A stretch of 7,944 bases of DNA, from NCBI GenBank assembly GCA_013816645.1, contig JACDEC010000125.1, positions 1 to 7,944 of the forward strand. Direction: 5' to 3'. Below the pieces are notes generated by a model. The model did not search any database. It saw only the letters and a list, made by a program, of their open reading frames with translations, and had not been told where the DNA came from. Every line of letters begins with the position of its first letter. Position 1 is the stretch's first letter. The position numbers were made by a program, and so were the translations under genes. The DNA is from Planctomycetota bacterium. GTDB taxonomy: Bacteria > Planctomycetota > UBA11346. Shown here piece after piece: positions 5,920-7,944 of the stretch.

Positions 5920-6159
5920 TCAGCGATCTCCGGGCGCTGGTGCGGCGGCGGGCGGCGACGTCGCACCGCTGGGCGCGGTGTCGCTGCGATCGGGCGCGTC
6001 CACACCGGGCGCACCACTGGGTCCCGACCCGCCGTTCTGGCGGCCGCGCGGGATGTCCGGGGCCTGTCCATCGGGAACATGGGTGGAGCTCTGGTAGCAG
6101 CCCCCGAGTGCAACAGTGATGGCGATGAGGGCAAGGCCCTGGCGAATGGGTGTAGGCAT
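5920..6159 (-). CDS. Small secreted lipoprotein, function unknown
   Basis: A 79-aa protein with a classical lipoprotein signal: basic Arg6, hydrophobic core about 8-18 and lipobox ALGGC with Cys21 as the predicted lipidation site. The residue after Cys is Tyr, not Asp, so outer-membrane sorting is expected if the E. coli rule holds. The mature part (about 58 aa) is rich in Pro, Gly, Ala, Ser and Asp (for example SPPAAAPAPGDR at the end) and looks disordered, with no recognisable domain. The ATG at 6159 has GAGG six bases upstream (6166-6169), and a sigma70-like promoter lies just before it. It is divergent from the gene at 6253. I do not recognise a family. Confidence 0.75.
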   Translation of the reverse strand: MPTPIRQGLALIAITVALGGCYQSSTHVPDGQAPDIPRGRQNGGSGPSGAPGVDAPDRSDTAPSGATSPPAAAPAPGDR

Positions 6160-6183
6160 GATGGTCCTCGACGATGTGCGGTC

Positions 6184-6213
6184 ATTCTAGCACACCGTTC
6201 CGGCGCCGGTCAC
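6184..6213 (-). promoter_or_regulatory. Sigma70-like promoter of the lipoprotein gene
   Basis: On the minus strand GTGACC (6208-6213, four of six to TTGACA) is followed after 18 bp by TAGAAT (6184-6189, five of six to TATAAT). The predicted start near 6177 leaves an 18-base leader holding the GAGG before the ATG at 6159. Confidence 0.5.
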
Positions 6214-6252
6214 CAGGCATGGCTGTGGCGTACACGCTGCTAGGGTGGGCGC

Positions 6253-6753
6253 ATGAGCGTGTCGACCCTGGTGCTGGCGCTGAGCGATGTCGAGCGCCTG
6301 CTGGCGCCGCGCCTGCGCGCGCGCACCGAGCGTGTCGCGTGCCGCATCGATGGCGAAGACCTGCATGTGGTGCTGACCGGCCTGCGGTTGTCGACGTGGC
6401 TGCCGCGCTGCGACGCGGCCGTGCGTCTCTTTGCGACGGTGCTCGACGGTCAGGTGCTGGAGGTGCGCTACCTCGTCGCCATCGATGGCGTGACCGGTGC
6501 GCTGCTCGCCGCGGCCCAGCACCTGGGCGGGGGCAGGCTGCTCGCGCAATGGCTGGTCGATGCGCTCGGCGCGCGTGCTGGGCTGCGCTCGTGCGGCGAC
6601 AGCCGCCTCGCGATCGCGCTCGGCGACATCGGTTGGCCGACGTGGTGCCGGATCGATCGCATCACACTCGATGCGACCGCGTCGGCGCTGGTCTGCGCCT
6701 TCACCGTCCACGACTACCCTTCGACCCCAGGAGATGCGCCATGTCCCGTCTGA
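6253..6753 (+). CDS. Hypothetical protein, 166 aa
   Basis: I do not recognise this protein. It has no signal peptide or membrane helix and is probably cytoplasmic. It has alternating hydrophobic stretches that look like beta strands (for example DLHVVLTGLRLS near 36-47, VLEVRYLVAIDG near 68-79, SRLAIALGDIGW near 117-128, RITLDATASALVCAFTV near 136-152) around a helical segment (about 81-106). Six cysteines are scattered (30, 53, 114, 132, 148, 164) without a metal-binding spacing. The ATG at 6253 has a G-rich sequence (GGGTGG) just upstream. The stop overlaps the start of the next gene by 13 bp, so the two are co-transcribed and probably act together. Codon use (strong GC at third positions) supports real coding. 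It diverges from the lipoprotein gene. Confidence 0.72.
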   Translation: MSVSTLVLALSDVERLLAPRLRARTERVACRIDGEDLHVVLTGLRLSTWLPRCDAAVRLFATVLDGQVLEVRYLVAIDGVTGALLAAAQHLGGGRLLAQWLVDALGARAGLRSCGDSRLAIALGDIGWPTWCRIDRITLDATASALVCAFTVHDYPSTPGDAPCPV

Positions 6754-7013
6754 CCCTCGATCGCGAGTCGCTTGGCAACCTCGCCCGGCGTTTCGGCGCC
6801 CAGGCCGCGCTCGCGGGCGGTCGCCTGCGCGTCACCGTCGGTGGAGTCGACCTCGCGCTCGATCGCTGCGATCTCGGCGGCGATGTGCGCGTGGGGCCGG
6901 TGGCGATCGCCGTGACCGGCACGCGCCTGGTGGCCGACGCGGTCGAGGTGGAATTCTCGGTCATCTCCGGGGGTGCGATCGCTCCGACCGGAGATCAATC
7001 GAAGGCGGTGTAG
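6741..7013 (+). CDS. Hypothetical protein, 90 aa
   Basis: A small soluble protein of unknown function. AGGAG seven bases before the ATG is the best Shine-Dalgarno in this part and fixes the start inside the end of the preceding gene (13-bp overlap, different frame). The sequence is mainly beta-like (GRLRVTVGGVDLALDRCD, VRVGPVAIAVTGTRLVADAVEVEFSVIS) and recalls the C-terminal half of the preceding protein in its strand pattern, which might mean a related fold; that is weak inference. One cysteine (43). Its 3' end overlaps the convergent FHA gene by 19 bp (6995-7013). Confidence 0.7.
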   Translation: MSRLTLDRESLGNLARRFGAQAALAGGRLRVTVGGVDLALDRCDLGGDVRVGPVAIAVTGTRLVADAVEVEFSVISGGAIAPTGDQSKAV

Positions 7014-7944
7014 GCTCCCGCGCGCGCCACCAGTTTGCGGCCACCGCAATCGACCTCGGTCCCGTCGGCGAGCGGCCGCCAGGCCGCGGCCTTGCCCGCC
7101 ACCCGCCACAACCAGCGTCCACCATACATCCCGACTTCGATCGCGGCGTGGGTGCGCGCCCCGGCCAAGGGGAGTTCCGAACCTGGTCCGCCGATGGTCA
7201 GACGGCGCAGCACCATGGCATAGGCCGCCTCTGGCCGATTCTCCGGGCGGGTCATCACCAACGCATCCAGACCGTGCGAAGTTTCGATGCCGCAGACCGC
7301 GCTGCCCGCCGACATCGGCGCGCCGGGGAGCGCGGCGACCACCGGGCTGGCGCGTCGGATCGGCTTGAGCCAGAGGGTGACCACGCCGGCGACAACCAGG
7401 ATGCTCTGCTGGCCCGCCTCGAGCGGATGCGGCGCGCCGCCTTTCACGACCATGCCGTCGAGCATGGTGCCGTTGGCCCCGCCGAGGTCCTCGAGCACGA
7501 TGCCGTCGAGGATGCCATCATAGCGCACGGCGAGGTGCTGCCGGCTGACGCGCTGGCAGGCGTCCTTGTGCACCGCGACGGGAAAATTGCGCAGCGGCAG
7601 GTCGACAGGGGGCTCGCGCAGCTTGCCGACCATCAGCTTGGTCTTGGCGAAGAGCATGACCTGGGCGGCGTCGCTGGATTCCGCGGGCGCCAGCACCACC
7701 CATTCGCCGGCCAGCGCCGAGGCGAAGTCCCCTTCGACGCCGACGCCGGCGGCGCGCACCCCGGCCATGGTCATGGCGGTCAGTTCGGCTTCGGGCGACG
7801 TTTGCGCGGGCAGCGCCATGGTGGCGGCGGTGGCATCGGGCGACCGTTCATTGAGCGACACCGCCATGGTCGCCGCGGTGTCGGACGAGCTGCGCGCCGA
7901 TTGCGGCTGAGCCGGTGCGACCTGCTCAGCGAGCAGGTTGGCGA
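6995..7944 (-). CDS. FHA-domain protein, probably tandem FHA (5' end outside window)
   Basis: At least 316 residues; an ATG at 7867 exists but the frame stays open to the right edge, so the true start is probably outside. Numbered from that ATG, a first FHA domain covers about 70-168 and holds the phosphothreonine-binding hallmarks: Gly81, SRQH at 108-111 and NGT at 132-134. FHA domains bind phosphothreonine peptides in Ser/Thr-kinase signalling or secretion control. A second region at about 217-286 (LRRLTIGG, HAAIEV, RWLWRV, PLADGTEV, GGRKLVAR) looks like a degenerate FHA fold lacking the SxxH and NGT residues, so it probably does not bind phosphopeptide. The N-terminal part is low complexity with repeated T-A-A-T-M motifs (just before 7867 and at residues 13-17). 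No kinase or phosphatase domain is visible. It overlaps the convergent gene at its 3' end. Confidence 0.85.
   Translation of the reverse strand, partial: ANLLAEQVAPAQPQSARSSSDTAATMAVSLNERSPDATAATMALPAQTSPEAELTAMTMAGVRAAGVGVEGDFASALAGEWVVLAPAESSDAAQVMLFAKTKLMVGKLREPPVDLPLRNFPVAVHKDACQRVSRQHLAVRYDGILDGIVLEDLGGANGTMLDGMVVKGGAPHPLEAGQQSILVVAGVVTLWLKPIRRASPVVAALPGAPMSAGSAVCGIETSHGLDALVMTRPENRPEAAYAMVLRRLTIGGPGSELPLAGARTHAAIEVGMYGGRWLWRVAGKAAAWRPLADGTEVDCGGRKLVARAGAYTAFD

Noticed and set aside
5863..6243. Plus-strand open frame over the lipoprotein gene
   Set aside because: The minus-strand frame has a lipobox, Shine-Dalgarno and promoter; the plus frame has none of these.
7920..7938. Inverted repeat with 8-bp arms (ACCTGCTC / GAGCAGGT), possible terminator or operator
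   Set aside because: It has no T-tract and lies inside the open FHA reading frame; likely a by-product of codons for LLAEQ.

Overview
The window is high-GC, densely coded DNA from a Gram-negative bacterium. Signs of this are a lipobox lipoprotein and a DevC/YbhF-style exporter that would need a periplasmic adaptor. The exporter type, the tandem FHA-like protein and the unrecognised small proteins would fit Planctomycetota or a high-GC proteobacterium. I cannot decide between these from sequence alone, and the taxonomic guess is weak.

Layout. Positions 1-2560 (minus strand) hold a tightly coupled export operon: a CecR/CerR-type TetR repressor, a DevC/MacB-FtsX-like permease, an ABC ATPase, and the first codons of a further gene (probably the HlyD-type adaptor) running off the left edge. 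Stop and start codons overlap (GTGA, then ATGA). A perfect 24-bp palindrome at the repressor start is the obvious operator. Divergently, 2760-4451 (plus) encodes dihydroxy-acid dehydratase (ilvD), complete with its three cluster cysteines.

A complete ISL3-family insertion sequence sits 15 bp after the ilvD stop, at 4467-5742. It has 39-bp imperfect terminal inverted repeats, an exact 8-bp target duplication (AAAAAAAT) and an apparently intact 406-aa transposase. The duplicated target is the T-tract of a strong minus-strand intrinsic terminator (5743-5776). That terminator ends a short gene-free stretch containing a perfect TATAAT on the minus strand, so a roughly 106-nt small RNA is a reasonable hypothesis.

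Right part. A 79-aa lipoprotein gene (minus, 5920-6159) has its own promoter. It diverges from a pair of overlapping plus-strand genes of unknown function (6253-7013). The second of these overlaps tail-to-tail with a minus-strand FHA-domain protein (6995 to the right edge) whose N-terminus lies outside the window.

The most notable observations are the exact IS insertion into a terminator tract, the candidate small RNA, and the operator palindrome that covers one possible start codon of the repressor. I see no tRNA, rRNA, CRISPR or phage genes.
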